Source: Prinia subflava (lineage: Eukaryota > Chordata > Aves > Passeriformes > Cisticolidae). From it: 64,000 bases of DNA. The translations under genes and the position numbers were made by a program. How positions within the stretch are numbered: the stretch's first letter is position 1; each line of letters begins with the position of its first letter. Under the pieces are notes generated by a model. The model saw nothing but the letters and a program-made list of their open reading frames with translations, did not search any database and was not told the origin of the DNA. This document shows, piece after piece, positions 1 to 10,789 of this stretch. The stretch is taken from positions 67,467,322 to 67,531,321 of the forward strand of contig NC_086250.1 in the NCBI RefSeq assembly GCF_021018805.1, in the 5' to 3' direction.

Positions 1-999
1 GAAACACAACAGACTTGAAGTGAGGAAGGGAAGCAGGCCTGGCTTTCGAGATGTAAAATTGTCTCAGTTGGAAGAAGCCCTTGAAGGTCACCTGACCACT
101 TCTCAAAAAGCAAGATCAACCTCTACATTGTATTTGGTTGCCCAAGGTCTTGTCATTTGTCACAGACATTTCTATTCCTTCAGCAACTCAATCACTCAGT
201 TCCTCATCAGCCTTGGCTGTCTGTGTTACTCCCACCATTCCCATTTTTAGGATGTTTGTCAGTCCTGAAGCCTCCACACTTTATCCCTTGAGAATTAAGA
301 GCAGCTAAAAGCTGCTATGGACATACCCCATGTTGTCTGAAATGGAGGTGACTGATGGAACTGAAAGATGTAAATAAGACTAAGTGGCATCTAGAACACA
401 GTTTGAATAATCTGTCACCTGCTCTCCAAGGAGCATCAAGAGTGTAATATTAAGTAAATTTACAGAAACAAAACAGAGGCAGAGAAGACTGGTGACATGC
501 CAGGGGCTATGAAAGGAACATGCTTTGACACAAAAGAAAAGTACTAGAAAAAAGGTGAGTTCTCAGGAGGTCCCTGCATTGCAGACCTGACTGATTCATA
601 CTTAGTATGCCTTAGAGGGTTTCAAGGTTGACTGAAGTAATTTATTTTAATCAAATAACATAAATCCTCTGGTTCAAAGTTTTTAAAACTTCCAATTCCC
701 ATTAATCTGGCAAAGATCTTCTGTCACTGTCCAAAGACAGAACAGGAGACTTAATTTGGGGGCACTGATGAAAAAAAAGATGCACAGAGCCACACAGTTG
801 CTTAGTTACGTTTGCCTTGAATCTGTGCTCTCAAGAGGGAAGAGGAATTTTGACCAACTGAGGAAGCTGCCTGCAAATGACAACTTCTGCAGCAAAGTGA
901 CTGCCAGGTTCATTCAGTGACTAGAGGGCCCTGGGACACATCTACACATTGAGCTGGGAACATCTAGAGAGAGAAGAGACTACTTGGGTCATTGGGTAC
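1..999 (-). other. MCM10 intron sequence running off the left edge
   Basis: No exon resembling the next MCM10 block, no repeat family and no credible independent ORF was recognised here; short open frames are unremarkable. Confidence 0.6.
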
Positions 1000-3900
1000 C
1001 GATTTTCTGCCTGGTTTCCTGGACAATAGCATCAGATCCTCTCACGACCAGGTTGGAGAGAGTGGTTTGGATCTTCTTTTTTGGCACAGCAGCTGCTGCA
1101 CTAGAAAGAGGAAACAAATCCAGAATATCAGAATTTTCCCATGCTTAGAGCAAGGACAGAAGCCTGACTACTAGCCCAGTGCTACAACAAAACTCCAGCC
1201 ACCCCAAAGGGCCATCTGTCTGTTTTTTGGAAGGATGTGAATCTAAATCAAAATTCTAGCATAATGTTTAGGATCTCCCATTTCTCCCTTTGTTGAGATA
1301 CGTATTTCCTATGCATTACAGGAAAACTAAACATAGATCAAAGCTTTGTTTTGCTCACAGGTCATTCCAGGGGTGGAAAGGAGGTTGGAATTGCTTCATT
1401 ACTGTGGAGTCACACCAGGTATCAGAGGGCAGTGGTAAGGGAATAAAAGCTGTGTCCAAGCACAGGGCTGGATCCAGCTGTGCCTCATCTTTCCACAGCT
1501 GTCTTCATGGGATTTGGATAAAGGACCTGGCCCCTAGGAGATGCATACTGATCTTGGTCAGTCCTGTTACCTCATTAACCCAGAGTGACACTGCATTGCT
1601 TCAGCCAAGGAAGACAGGAGGAAATACAGAAAACACTGACTCTGGGATTAAATGAGTAAGCCATAAGAAAAATACAGTTACAATCTCAGAGACTCAAATG
1701 CTTGGGATCTCATGATCTCAAAGTCCATTAGTCTACTGAAACACAAAGCTGCCTGGCTTCACACCGGTGTTAATGTAGAGGCAAAAACAACTCTTGCCAC
1801 ATCTTAGTACCAACTCAGAATTTTCCTGTTGAACAGCAGCTCTGTTGTGGCTGGTTGGATTATGCCAAACGTGGGGCTTTATTTCTATTTGGTGATTGTA
1901 ATTAAGGCAAAGGCATTCTCTAAATTAATAGAATTGTGTCCCTTAGATATAGCTTCAAGCTCTCTTGTACATGTGGGGGAAATTCTGTTCAAAAGCAAGG
2001 GAAATAAATGGTTTATCTTACACTGAGGCTGCATATGCTGCTGAAGAGACTCCTCCATAGTAAAACCCATCCTGACACAGCCTCTCTTTCAAAGTGGGAT
2101 TTTTCCGACCAACTTTTTTGGGAATGCGGCCACCAGAAAAGGTGGACTGCAGATCTGCCCTCTTTGAGCTCAGCTTCTTGTACTGGGATTGTATGTGATA
2201 CTGACAAAATTCACAGTCATTCTGAAAAGAAACAGGAGAAGCCTGTTACAGAACACCAGCAGTTACAATTTCCTTAATTCCTCTCACCCACATGCATCCT
2301 TGTATGGCTAAGATGAAGTAACATCTCTGCATCTCTACTGTGGTACTCCAGCATTTGATCAACTACACAAAATTATGTCCACACTCGAGTGATGAGAAAC
2401 AAAGCTAAAATTGCCTATATTAGTCACTGGAAACAACCCTATGCATCAAGGAATTTTAAGGCCATTCCTTGGAGTCAACTCATATCCCCCCCAGGACCTC
2501 TTGCCCAGATTCTGTATTCTTGACTGCTCAGTTTTAGGTACTGTATGCACTCCTCCTCCTGGAGTGGCTCTGCAATCAGTCTTGACTGGTTACAAGTACC
2601 TTCTCTGTTTGTCTTCTTCCCACTTCCCAGCTCCTCTCCAGTTCTTCATTCTTTCATTTTTTCTCCTCCTTCTGATACCCTACTATCTACAACCCTTCTG
2701 ACTCAGACAAGGTTCCTTTCAGGTATCACAGCATCTCCATTGCCATGAAGTAATAATCCACAAATCCTATAAACTAGTACAAGTCAGTAATGTCCCAAAA
2801 GAAGGATCTCAACACTTTTTTCTCTCAACTCCAGTGCCCCACATTCAGGTGTAAGTATCCTAACAGCTTGCAGGTACACTGGACAGGGAGCTCATTGGGT
2901 TAAAATAATTAAAAAATAGCTATTCCCCCCAAAAATCTCGTGTTGTTTTTCCCTGGATGAGTTTTCTAGTGCAGTGCATGGAAGCTTACACTGGAGCAAA
3001 GGAGAGTGAAAGGGTGTGGCATCATGGGTCAAGACCATCTCCTTTCACTGCAGCACCAGCCTTGCATTTAGGGAAATCCCCTGCAGTGACAGCACAGAAA
3101 CAGCTCCTCTGGGTTTCATTTCCCACTTTCTCCACCCAGTTTAGTTAGTTGCAAGTCAAGATCCAGAAACAAGTAAAAAAAATCAGAGTATCAGTACAAA
3201 ATCAGCAGCCAGATTTTCACCAGCAGCTTAGGAATGCCCTTACTGCTGAGATACAGACCAGGTTCACAATCTGTGCGCAAGGATCACCATTCTTCTTTCT
3301 GGCTTTGCAGGTGCCCATATCCAGAGCTTCTCCCATGAGGAGGATCTTCTGGGGATGGTCAACGGACAGACACACCTGGACAGAAATCAGAACACTCTGG
3401 ATAGGTCTCCTTCCAGATGTCACTGGTTTATCTCTGATCTGCTTCAGTACCTCTGATACTAACAACACAGTCTTAAAATGCAGGCCTAGCTTAAGAAAGC
3501 CAAGTGTCCTACTCAAATTGAGAAATGGCTCAGTTAAAAAGGAAAAAGTGATTTTATTTCTCACAAAGAGCTGAAAGACATTTGAGTTCTATGCTCAGAG
3601 CATCAGGACACCAAAAAAATGCCTAAGGCAGTTTAAATTGTGCTGTAAATGGTCCTGTACAGCTGCTTGGCTCTGATACCATCATGACCCCCACATCCAG
3701 CAGGGGATGGGAGGCAGAGCCGTACCAGGGCTCTCTGCCCTTCTCCAAATGTCTTGGGCCAACCAAAACTCATCCTCTGCAAAAAGAGTGTCTGCTTCAC
3801 ACAACCAGATACAGCAGGGACTGTGTCAGTAGCCAAGGGACAATTTCAGAAGTCAGTTTTAATGTACTAATAAATGTGAACATTTTAGCTAAGAAAAGCC

Positions 3901-6900
3901 ATTCTTGACAGCTAAAGGCAGCCTCCTATTAAATCTAGTGTGCCTGTCTGCTCACCAATGGGACTATCTACTGCCTATTCATGCTAATTTAAGCAATTAT
4001 ATGGCTAAAAGACAATTAATGAGATCCTTCATTTTTCTATTTGGAGAATTTAAAATGCAGAGCACTACATGATCAGCTACTAGACTGAAATTCCACTTGA
4101 CACAAGTAACTGGAAACAGGTTCCATGCCAGTGCAATTAAAAATATATTAATTTATTAGCAAAATGAAGCCATCTTAAATGTTCTGCATGCTCTGCATTT
4201 ATAAATAATCGATTAAATAAGTGAACTACTATGTATCAACCAACACATATTTACATAATACATTGTTCATTTAATAAATCAAATATTGCTGCTTCTCTGT
4301 TGTGATTTTTGAACCAGAAATATTTTGTAATTATATCTCATGCTCGAATTAGAAGAGAGAAATGTGGTTCTCCACCTTTTTCAGCTTTGAGAGATCTCTA
4401 GGCTGAAACAGGTGTTGCACTGAAGTAGCTGAATAAACTGAAATGAAAACACACTCCCTATATTTGTGGAAGAGCCAGCTGCTACTGAAAGCAGATTAAA
4501 AACTGGAATAAACTCTAGGTTTAAATGCTTAATAGGACTTCTTGAAGGTCAGTCTTCCAGGAGGCAAGGAGCAGATACACACCATGCAACTATATGAATG
4601 CAATTCAAGCTGTTGGGCAGACTGCTGCAATTTCAATCTGAAGATGTGTTATAAAACTAAATCTCAGCCAAATATGAAAAGGTTCAGCTATAGGTTTTTA
4701 TCTACAGCTGAATGAAAAATCCTCTCACCTCATCTGAGCCTTCTTTAGGTTTCATAGGGTTGGCATTGAGCAGGCCAATGACTGTGCCTTGGTCGGTCTT
4801 CCAGTGCTCCTTGTGGACTTCCCCAAAGAGGAAGAGCGAGATGCACTCACTGAGGTCCCGCAGGTCGTTCAGCCGCCAGATACTGAAGGTCCTGCCCTGG
4901 AACAGACACGGCCTTTCCTTTCAGCTTTGCTGCAGACACACTGACTGCACCCCCTCTGCCTGCTGCTTCTAAAGAGCTATTCTCACTTTCTCCCACAGAA
5001 AGGGAGGCAGATTTAGAAAAGCTCAAGTTGTAATCTCAGTAGAGCTTAGATACAGTATCTCCAGCCACCCATGTTGCCAGTTCTGGGGTTCTTAAAGGCC
5101 AAAAATAATTCTGCTACCACCAAGTTTTCTGATACCAAAGCTAGGCAGCACACTTGTTTGTTGAATAAAGAGGTTTTTACTGCACTGAACACACAAAACC
5201 ACAGCATATTCAGATCTGTTTCATCAATGACTTTCTATAGCACACACATAATGCTGGATGAAACTAGACAAGCCAAGATCTATCTTCTCAATACAGAAGT
5301 TTTCCACTAACTGCATGAAGTTGGCTGATTAAGTTGAAGCTCTAGGAAAGTTTCTCAGGAAAGACCACCAGCATTTCACTTAAACTGAGCAAGGAATACA
5401 GTGAAGTTACTTACATTATTTGTGCTCTGAGGAGTGACCTTCCTCACTATGACTCCAAACGTTACCCAGTCTATTTCCTCCAGATTTTCAGTAGCAAGTT
5501 TGTTCTTCAGCTGAGACAGTCGGATGAGTTTCCTGTTAGCCATTTTCCTGTCCATTTCGGCTGAAGACACCCGGGGTTTTCTAGATCCAGTAAAAGCAGG
5601 TAAAAGACAACACATCCATTGGCACAAATGGACAATCAAAACCAACCAGCACTTTACTGGGGAGACTACATCTTGCTGCAAAACACCTCTCTGCCTTACT
5701 TCACCCTGAGGTCACTTGAAATAAAACCCCCCAATATCAGAAAGCTACTGACGACACTGGTTTTTGTCCAAATAGCTGCATTACAACTCAGCCCCAAGCC
5801 TGCATTAACTCTGCTCATTTCAGACTAACCAAGAATGGCTGACTGAGCTAGGAATACAGCTTGGGTATTCTGGTGAGGACACTGTGAGGATTCAGAGTCC
5901 TCTTGTGGCCACACTGAGTATAGGGATGGTGAGTGGCTCCCGAGGCTTCTGTGTGCAGCAAAAACTGGCTCAGCTGGAGCTCAGCTGGCCTTTGCACATG
6001 CCCACTGCCTCCCTGCTCCACCATTGAGGATATCCCAGGGAAGGCAGTGCTAATGAAATTCGAGCTTTTCTGCTAGAAAAGAGCAGAGGCAAAAGCAGAA
6101 ACATGGTACTAAGCCGAAAGTCAATGTTACATGATTACTGATCAACCAGCCAGTGCTGTGGCTTTGGGTTACATCCCTTGATGACAAGTGACTAATCTGA
6201 CATGGTTAAACCACGTATATACATTGTGTTTTCTTTGCCTTCACTGGAGGGGTTGTCCCCACACAGGGCTCGGGGCTGGGCTGCTGACCTCAATCTCAGT
6301 CCTGAGAAGGTTTCCACAGACACAGGCTGTGTGGCTGCACTGGAGCACGCAGGCACATGAGAAGTCTTCTCTCTGATCACCTTACTGGATGTGCTCCCTG
6401 CAGCGGGCTTGGGAGGCTGGAACGCCAGGCTGAGGACTTGCCGGGGAGGAGGGATCTTGTTCTCTTTAGCAGAAGAAAAAAGGCACAGGTCCCATTACAA
6501 AGAATACAATAATTAACTGTAATAAGCTCTCTGGCACTGTGACCAGACCACTCCTGGTGCACTGGGTAGAAGTACAACACTGTCCTGGATGTGTCCACAC
6601 TGATGGGAACTGTAAGCTTTCAAAAGAAGCTCAGTGTGTTTAGTAAAAGATAGATTGAGAATGGTACCTGCTGAGGATGCGTTTGATTTCTGCATTCCTC
6701 GCTTGGCTGGTGGTAAAGGATTGCCCAGCTGTGCTGAGAAGCATGGTGACTCTTGCAGCTTCTGAACTTTCCTTTCCTTTAAGGGTGGACAGGGAGATTT
6801 ACCTGGCCAAGGGAACAAAAAATTATGAGACCTTGGGATCTGGATTCAGACTCTAAGAACTGCTCCAAATTGTGTAATTTCTGAATAACAAGCCCAAGCC

Positions 6901-9900
6901 AGTGCCCCACATGGAAACATTTCAGAAATGCAACAGCTGAAAAAACCCCTTTCCCATGACAACTTTAAGGCTTTGGATGTCACTGCAACCTCAAAGCTGT
7001 GGAAAGTAGGAACATGTCCTGTTTTGCAATCTTTCCATGACGTTTCATTACTACATCCAACACAGTACAGCAATAAACACAGCTTTATCTACTGGGTGTA
7101 CCAATATCTGCCAGTAAGAAGGGACACCTCCAGAAGGGTCTGGAGCACTTAGTCATGAAAGCTGTCTAATGTAGAATTAATCCATGATGCAGACACCAAA
7201 ACTGATTTAATCTGTACCTGTAAGAAACAACCCATGTGGGAATACACCAGACCACCATTCCTCCTTGCTACTTAGTGCCCACTTCAGGATTTTTTCAAGT
7301 CCTGCCTATAAACTCACATTGGTAAGCCAATGAATCATAAACCCATTTAATTAATTTCATTACCAGAGGTTTTTTTCTCCGGGTCTGAACTGGACTGCTG
7401 CCCAAGAGCAGTCTTCTGCAACTGCTCCTGTAATGTCTTCATCTGTTCTTGCAACTTTCTCAGCTCAGCTAGGAAAGAAAGGAGAAGAAAAAGGATAATA
7501 ATGAAGACAGAAGGAAGTCATTGCAAACGGGGATTTATGAGATCCCTGGAAGTCTGGCAGTTTTACTGCATCATGGAAACTTAGAAAATGAAGATTTGAC
7601 TCACAATGCAGATTTACTTGATTCTACACAGCTCATAGTGAAGGCAAACTTTTCCATACAGCCTGAACCTGGGTCCTCTCATTAAAATATTTTATTTAAT
7701 TGTGGTATGTTCTTTCCCATGTTGAATAAAACTTTCCTACTCGCCATAAGACAATTAAAATGGCTGATGACTGCACTCCTTAGCATAAAGAAGTTCTTCC
7801 TTATATAATCAAATACACAGCCTGGACACAGGATGGCTGTGGCCAGCTCTGCTTCCACAATGACTTCCACACTGGTGGGGCAGAACCTCCTGTCAGTAAG
7901 CCCTGAGGGGGAAGGGACTGGTGAAAGATGCCATGATGATATCTGATGCCCTGAAGACAGGCAACGCTGCTCTTCATGAGACAAGGTACAGGTACACAGG
8001 CAACCTTCCCTATGCTGCTCAGCACAGCTGTGAGTCTCCCTGGCTTACTTAAGTCCTCTTTCTTTTGGGAAAACAGTTTTGGTAAGTTTGGCCACTGGAC
8101 ACTGAAAACTGAACTTAAAAACTTTCACAAGACTTTTCAGTATTTCCTTTCCAGCCTTCATCTAGAAGAGGCAGGCCATACCTCCTGCCCATTAGCACTC
8201 TAGAGACAGAATATATCAAACATAACAGATCAAAGATGCTGTTGCAGAAACCTTGCAGTTCTTCATTGGTTTTCTCCTTCGCCTGACTGGGAGCTGAAGC
8301 AGGGACAGCTTTCTCTGCCTCCTCCTCCTGCAGCAGGTCATCCACATCTCCAAACAGCGTAGCCAAGTTCTCCTTCTGCTCATCAGTCATGCTGTCCTCA
8401 GCATCAACCTCCTCGGTGTAGGATGCATCATCCTCTGCATCAAAGAGCTCATCGTATTCATCTGGTTCTCCGCCCTCATCCTCTGGAGCATCTTCCTCCT
8501 CAGGAGAATTCCTCTCCTCAGTTGCTTCGTTTTCTTCCAGGAGGGAAGCCAGCAGATCCAAGTCATCATCAGCTAAGGCAAAAATTATTTTCAGAGTTAT
8601 TTTTGTCTAGTTAAAGAAAAGCTGCTAAAGAATAAAACATCCAAGACTCCTTGATTACAAGCTAATGACATCTGAAACTAGATCAGAGCAGCAAGTGGCA
8701 TTTAAAAAAAAATACACTTCAGGTTTAGCTAAAGGCATCTAGAGCAGATTCTGGTTGTGAGGCCAGATGGAAATGTAGTTGCAGATAGCCTCAGCTTGTG
8801 GCACAGGCTGGCAAGTCAGCAGAAAACTTGCCAGCTACTCAGCACTGGCTTTTCCTCCTGTGCAATTCCTTGAACAGCAGCTGCTGTCACACAGAAAAGC
8901 CTGGAACCCGTAAACATGTAGCCAACAGAGACACTCGTGGCTTTTGCCAGTGGAAGGGGAAGAGGGAGATGTAAGGCAGGCAACAAGGCATACCCTCAGG
9001 TATGGTTTGCTCACAGAAAAGCAATAGGGACAAAGGGACAAAAATGGAGAAGAGATAAGTACAGAGAGAAGAATGGGACAGACAGAGCAGAAATTAAAAT
9101 CAAGCAAATCAAGAAAGTGATTTAGCCTTTGCTGCTGAGGGAAACACCAAACCAGGGAAGGCACAGAGCAGCCTCACAGGAGAGTGGCAAGAAGAAAAGA
9201 AAGAGGCAACCTCAAAGGACTCAGCAAATAAACTCAGTGGAATGTAAATTCCTTTGCTAAAAGCCTTACCAGGTTTTCTGAACACTTGAACTTATTAACT
9301 AAAAAGCTGATAAGAAGAGAAGTTTCCCACTGAAAGGAAGAGAATTTTCTCCCTTACCGTCCATAGTTTCACTAGGATTTCTTCAAGAGCCCCTCAAGGC
9401 AAAATAATCTGTTATGGGGAGAACAAAGGTGATACTGTTAAAGTACATATACCTCATCTAGAAATAAATATTGCGTTCAGGCTCCTTATCTGACAACTTG
9501 CAATCCACCAGCTTGGTTTCGTTTACAGCCGCAGATGAGGACTCCACTAAATTTAAAACCCTCACATACATTTTCTACATCAAAAGTCCAACCCATGCTG
9601 AACCTGCTGCAGCATAAGGACACTACTTTTATAAAAAGGCCCATTACAGACACAGAATTTAGGAAATGCCTACTATGTTCTCATAGTAATAACCATTTCC
9701 ACCTCACCTGATTACACTGAGTACACCATAATTACAACTAGCATTTAACTAGTTATTAAAGCTATTATTCTAAATAGTTATATCTAACTAGTTATATCTA
9801 TCTAGACGTTATTCTCAAAATGTAGATTCTGCTTTTCTCACAGCTTCTCCATTTCATGGAGAAGCGTCCGTGAAAAAAAATCAGCACGGACGGACATGAA

Positions 9901-10675
9901 TGGGCCAGGGAAACTTGGATAAGAAAGATCGGATATCCACTGAGACTAAATGAGTCACAAACCCAAACTCTAACTGTGCTTACAGATCTTCCTGCTGCAG
10001 AATCTTTTGTTTCGCCCATAAACCTCCTCTTTTGATAGTTTTCTCATGCTCCAGAATATTCATTTTCAGCAACATTGCATAACTCGCATGAGCAGAGAAG
10101 GCCAGTGACCATCGCGGACCCCGCGCTTTTTCCCTCCCGGTTCCCCTCTCCGCTCGGCCGCCTCCCCCACCCAGCAGAACCCCGACCTCCTCCGGGCCTC
10201 CTTCCCCCGCGACTCCCCGACCCTCGGGCCAGGCTCCATGCCCCGGGATCGCTCTGTGTGCCCCGGGATGGCTCCCTGCTCCCCTCACATACCCCGTTCC
10301 CCGCTCTCCTCACGCTCCCCGCTCCCCTCACGCACCCCGCACCCTGTTCCCCGTTCCCGCTCCCCTCACGCTCCCCGCTCCCCGCTCCCCGCTCTCCTCA
10401 CGCTCCCCGCTCCCCTCACGCACCCCGTACCCTGTTCCCCGTTCCCGCTCCCCGCTCCCCTCACGCTCCCCGCTCCCCTCAGGCACCCCGCACCCTGTTC
10501 CCCGTTCCCGCTCCCCTCACGCTCCCCGCTCCCCGCTCCCCTCACGCTCCCCGTACCCTGTTCCCCGTTCCCGCTCTCCTCACGCTCCCTGCTCACCGCC
10601 GCGCGCGCTGCCACTACCCGCCAGAATTCAGACCGGCTCCGCCCCTTCCCGCGCATGCGCGCACGCGCCATCTTT
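1..10675 (-). CDS. MCM10: MCM10 gene, 5' part: replication initiation factor, exons 1-11 (10 coding); continues beyond left edge
   Basis: MCM10 binds the CMG (Cdc45-MCM2-7-GINS) helicase, single- and double-stranded DNA and polymerase alpha in the nucleus, and is needed to activate origins and keep forks moving. Ten coding exons on the minus strand (1,000-9,364) join in phase with canonical GT/AG borders and give 498 codons plus one base, about 57% of the usual ~870 residues. Visible in order: acidic N-terminus (1-109), Lys/Gln-rich coiled coil (110-144) used for self-association in the family, a Pro/Ser-rich linker (145-247), the OB-fold (about 250-375), a C-X9-C-X11-C-X2-H zinc finger (C382, C392, C404, H407) and a basic segment. 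The C-terminal half is not in the window. Recognition is from remembered vertebrate MCM10 sequence, conserved at segments such as EEIDWVTFGVI and SIDHPQK-like SVDHPQK. No frame break was seen. Confidence 0.96.
1000..1100 (-). CDS. MCM10: MCM10 coding exon 10, last exon in window
   Basis: 101 nt, phase 2 to 1; residues 465-498. AAAAVPKKKIQTTLSNLVV matches the family's AAAVAPKKKIQTTLSNLVV, followed by QETRQKI. Acceptor CTAG, donor G|GTACCC. The next exon (mammalian IPQKSL... block) was looked for in 1-960 and not found, so it lies outside the window. Confidence 0.95.
2022..2221 (-). CDS. MCM10: MCM10 coding exon 9, zinc finger completion and basic region
   Basis: 200 nt, phase 0 to 2; residues 399-465. 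NDCEFCQYHIQSQYKKLS supplies Cys404 and His407, then the conserved SGGRIPKK and LKERLCQDGFYYGGVSS follow. Acceptor TCAG, donor GT|GTAAGA. Confidence 0.97.
3259..3375 (-). CDS. MCM10: MCM10 coding exon 8, end of OB-fold and first zinc ligands
   Basis: 117 nt, 39 codons, phase 0 to 0; residues 360-398. VCLSVDHPQKILLMGEALD is followed by GTCKARKKNGDPC, supplying Cys382 and Cys392 of the CCCH zinc finger. Acceptor CCAG, donor CTG|GTCTGT (non-consensus +3 to +6, frame-supported). Confidence 0.97.
3376..4728 (-). other. MCM10 intron between coding exons 7 and 8; AT-rich stretch 3,840-4,350
   Basis: No coding exon or repeat recognised. About 500 bases at 3,840-4,350 are strongly AT-rich and non-repetitive, with several TAATTA/ATTAAT cores, a texture often seen in conserved non-coding DNA; conservation itself cannot be judged here. 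Confidence 0.4.
4729..4896 (-). CDS. MCM10: MCM10 coding exon 7, OB-fold
   Basis: 168 nt, 56 codons, phase 0 to 0; residues 304-359. FSIWRLNDLRDL, SLFLFGEVHKEHWKT and GTVIGLLNANPMKPK are OB-fold core strands, nearly identical to mammalian MCM10. Acceptor CCAG, donor GAG|GTGAGA. Confidence 0.98.
5415..5580 (-). CDS. MCM10: MCM10 coding exon 6, start of OB-fold
   Basis: 166 nt, phase 2 to 0; residues 248-303. Includes PRVSSAEMDRKMANRKLIRL and EEIDWVTFGVIVRKVTPQS, which in the family form the first strands of the OB-fold that binds ssDNA and polymerase alpha. Acceptor CTAG, donor AAT|GTAAGT. Confidence 0.97.
6289..6463 (-). CDS. MCM10: MCM10 coding exon 5, linker and start of core domain
   Basis: 175 nt, phase 1 to 2. 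Encodes a variable Pro/Ser-rich linker followed by the conserved PVSVETFSGLRLR segment just before the internal DNA-binding domain. Acceptor AAAG (purine-rich but preceded by a pyrimidine tract), donor GAG|GTCAGC. The split AG|A codon gives the second Arg of LRLR. Confidence 0.94.
6668..6802 (-). CDS. MCM10: MCM10 coding exon 4, linker with conserved PPLKERKVQ segment
   Basis: 135 nt, phase 1 to 1; residues 145-189. Contains CPPLKERKVQKLQESPCFSA, which aligns with the PPLKERRVQ segment in mammalian MCM10. Acceptor CCAG, donor G|GTACCA. The rest is a low-complexity Ser/Pro/Lys linker. Confidence 0.95.
7364..7468 (-). CDS. MCM10: MCM10 coding exon 3, coiled coil
   Basis: 105 nt, phase 1 to 1. 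Residues 110-144 start AELRKLQEQMKTLQEQLQK, a heptad-patterned coiled coil corresponding to the N-terminal self-association helix of MCM10. Acceptor CTAG, donor G|GTAATG. Confidence 0.95.
8252..8572 (-). CDS. MCM10: MCM10 coding exon 2, acidic N-terminal region
   Basis: 321 nt, phase 1 to phase 1. Encodes residues 3-109, very rich in Asp/Glu, with the family landmarks LLASLLEENE, GEPDEYDELFDAED, ENLATLFGDVDDL and, at the end, EKTNEELQ. Acceptor TTAG and donor G|GTTTCT; the donor is weaker than its neighbours but keeps the frame. Confidence 0.95.
8573..9357 (-). other. MCM10 intron between first two coding exons
   Basis: Ordinary intron, 785 nt, with no recognised repeat or exon. It starts with donor GTAAGG and ends at TTAG. 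Confidence 0.7.
9358..9408 (-). CDS. MCM10: MCM10 exon 2, first coding exon (ATG at 9,364-9,362)
   Basis: The acceptor follows a pyrimidine tract (minus: CCTTTGTTCTCCCCATAACAG), then 44 nt of 5'UTR, then ATG GAC G and donor GTAAGG. Only seven coding bases lie here; the split codon G|CT gives Ala, so the protein begins M-D-A-D-D-D-L-D-L-L, matching the family's acidic start. The start context has G at +4. Confidence 0.88.
9844..9892. repeat. Two adjacent perfect inverted repeats (hairpins) in MCM10 intron 1
   Basis: 9,844-9,852 and 9,856-9,864 are perfect 9-bp arms with a 3-nt loop; immediately next, 9,865-9,872 and 9,885-9,892 are perfect 8-bp arms around a 12-nt A-rich loop. Confidence 0.75.
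10270..10595. repeat. C-rich minisatellite in MCM10 CpG island
   Basis: Imperfect array built from CTCCCCG, CTCCCCTCACG and ACCCTGTTCCCCGTTCCCG blocks. The ACCCTGTTCCCC block recurs at 10,341, 10,429, 10,492 and 10,555, so the higher-order period is 88, 63 and 63 bp. On the minus strand runs of four G with 3-7 nt spacers meet the usual G-quadruplex pattern. Confidence 0.9.
10597..10675 (-). other. MCM10: MCM10 probable non-coding exon 1
   Basis: Inferred. Read on the minus strand, a good donor (GCG|GTGAGC, GT at 10,596-10,595) closes a GC-rich stretch just downstream of the NRF1/YY1-like sites, and a good acceptor lies before the ATG exon at 9,409-9,410. Vertebrate MCM10 usually has a non-coding first exon. 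The 5' end is a guess placed at the YY1-like motif. Confidence 0.5.
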
Positions 10676-10676
10676 A
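10638..10676 (-). promoter_or_regulatory. MCM10: MCM10 core promoter candidate: Sp1-, E2F-, NRF1- and YY1-like sites
   Basis: Within 40 bp: a CCGCCCC GC box (about 10,639-10,645), CTTCCCGCGC resembling E2F (10,645-10,654), the palindromic NRF1 core GCGCATGCGC (10,651-10,660), and on the minus strand AAAGATGGCGC resembling YY1 (10,666-10,675). No TATA box is seen. E2F control fits a replication gene; site function is inferred. Confidence 0.6.
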
Positions 10677-10789
10677 GTGCTGGCAGCCGCGGCGCTGCCC
10701 GGCGCCACCTTGGCTATGGGCGGGCGAAGGGGAAGGAGCGGGTACCCTCTGAGGGGGGGCGATGGCGGCCTGGAGATCACCGGATCGAT

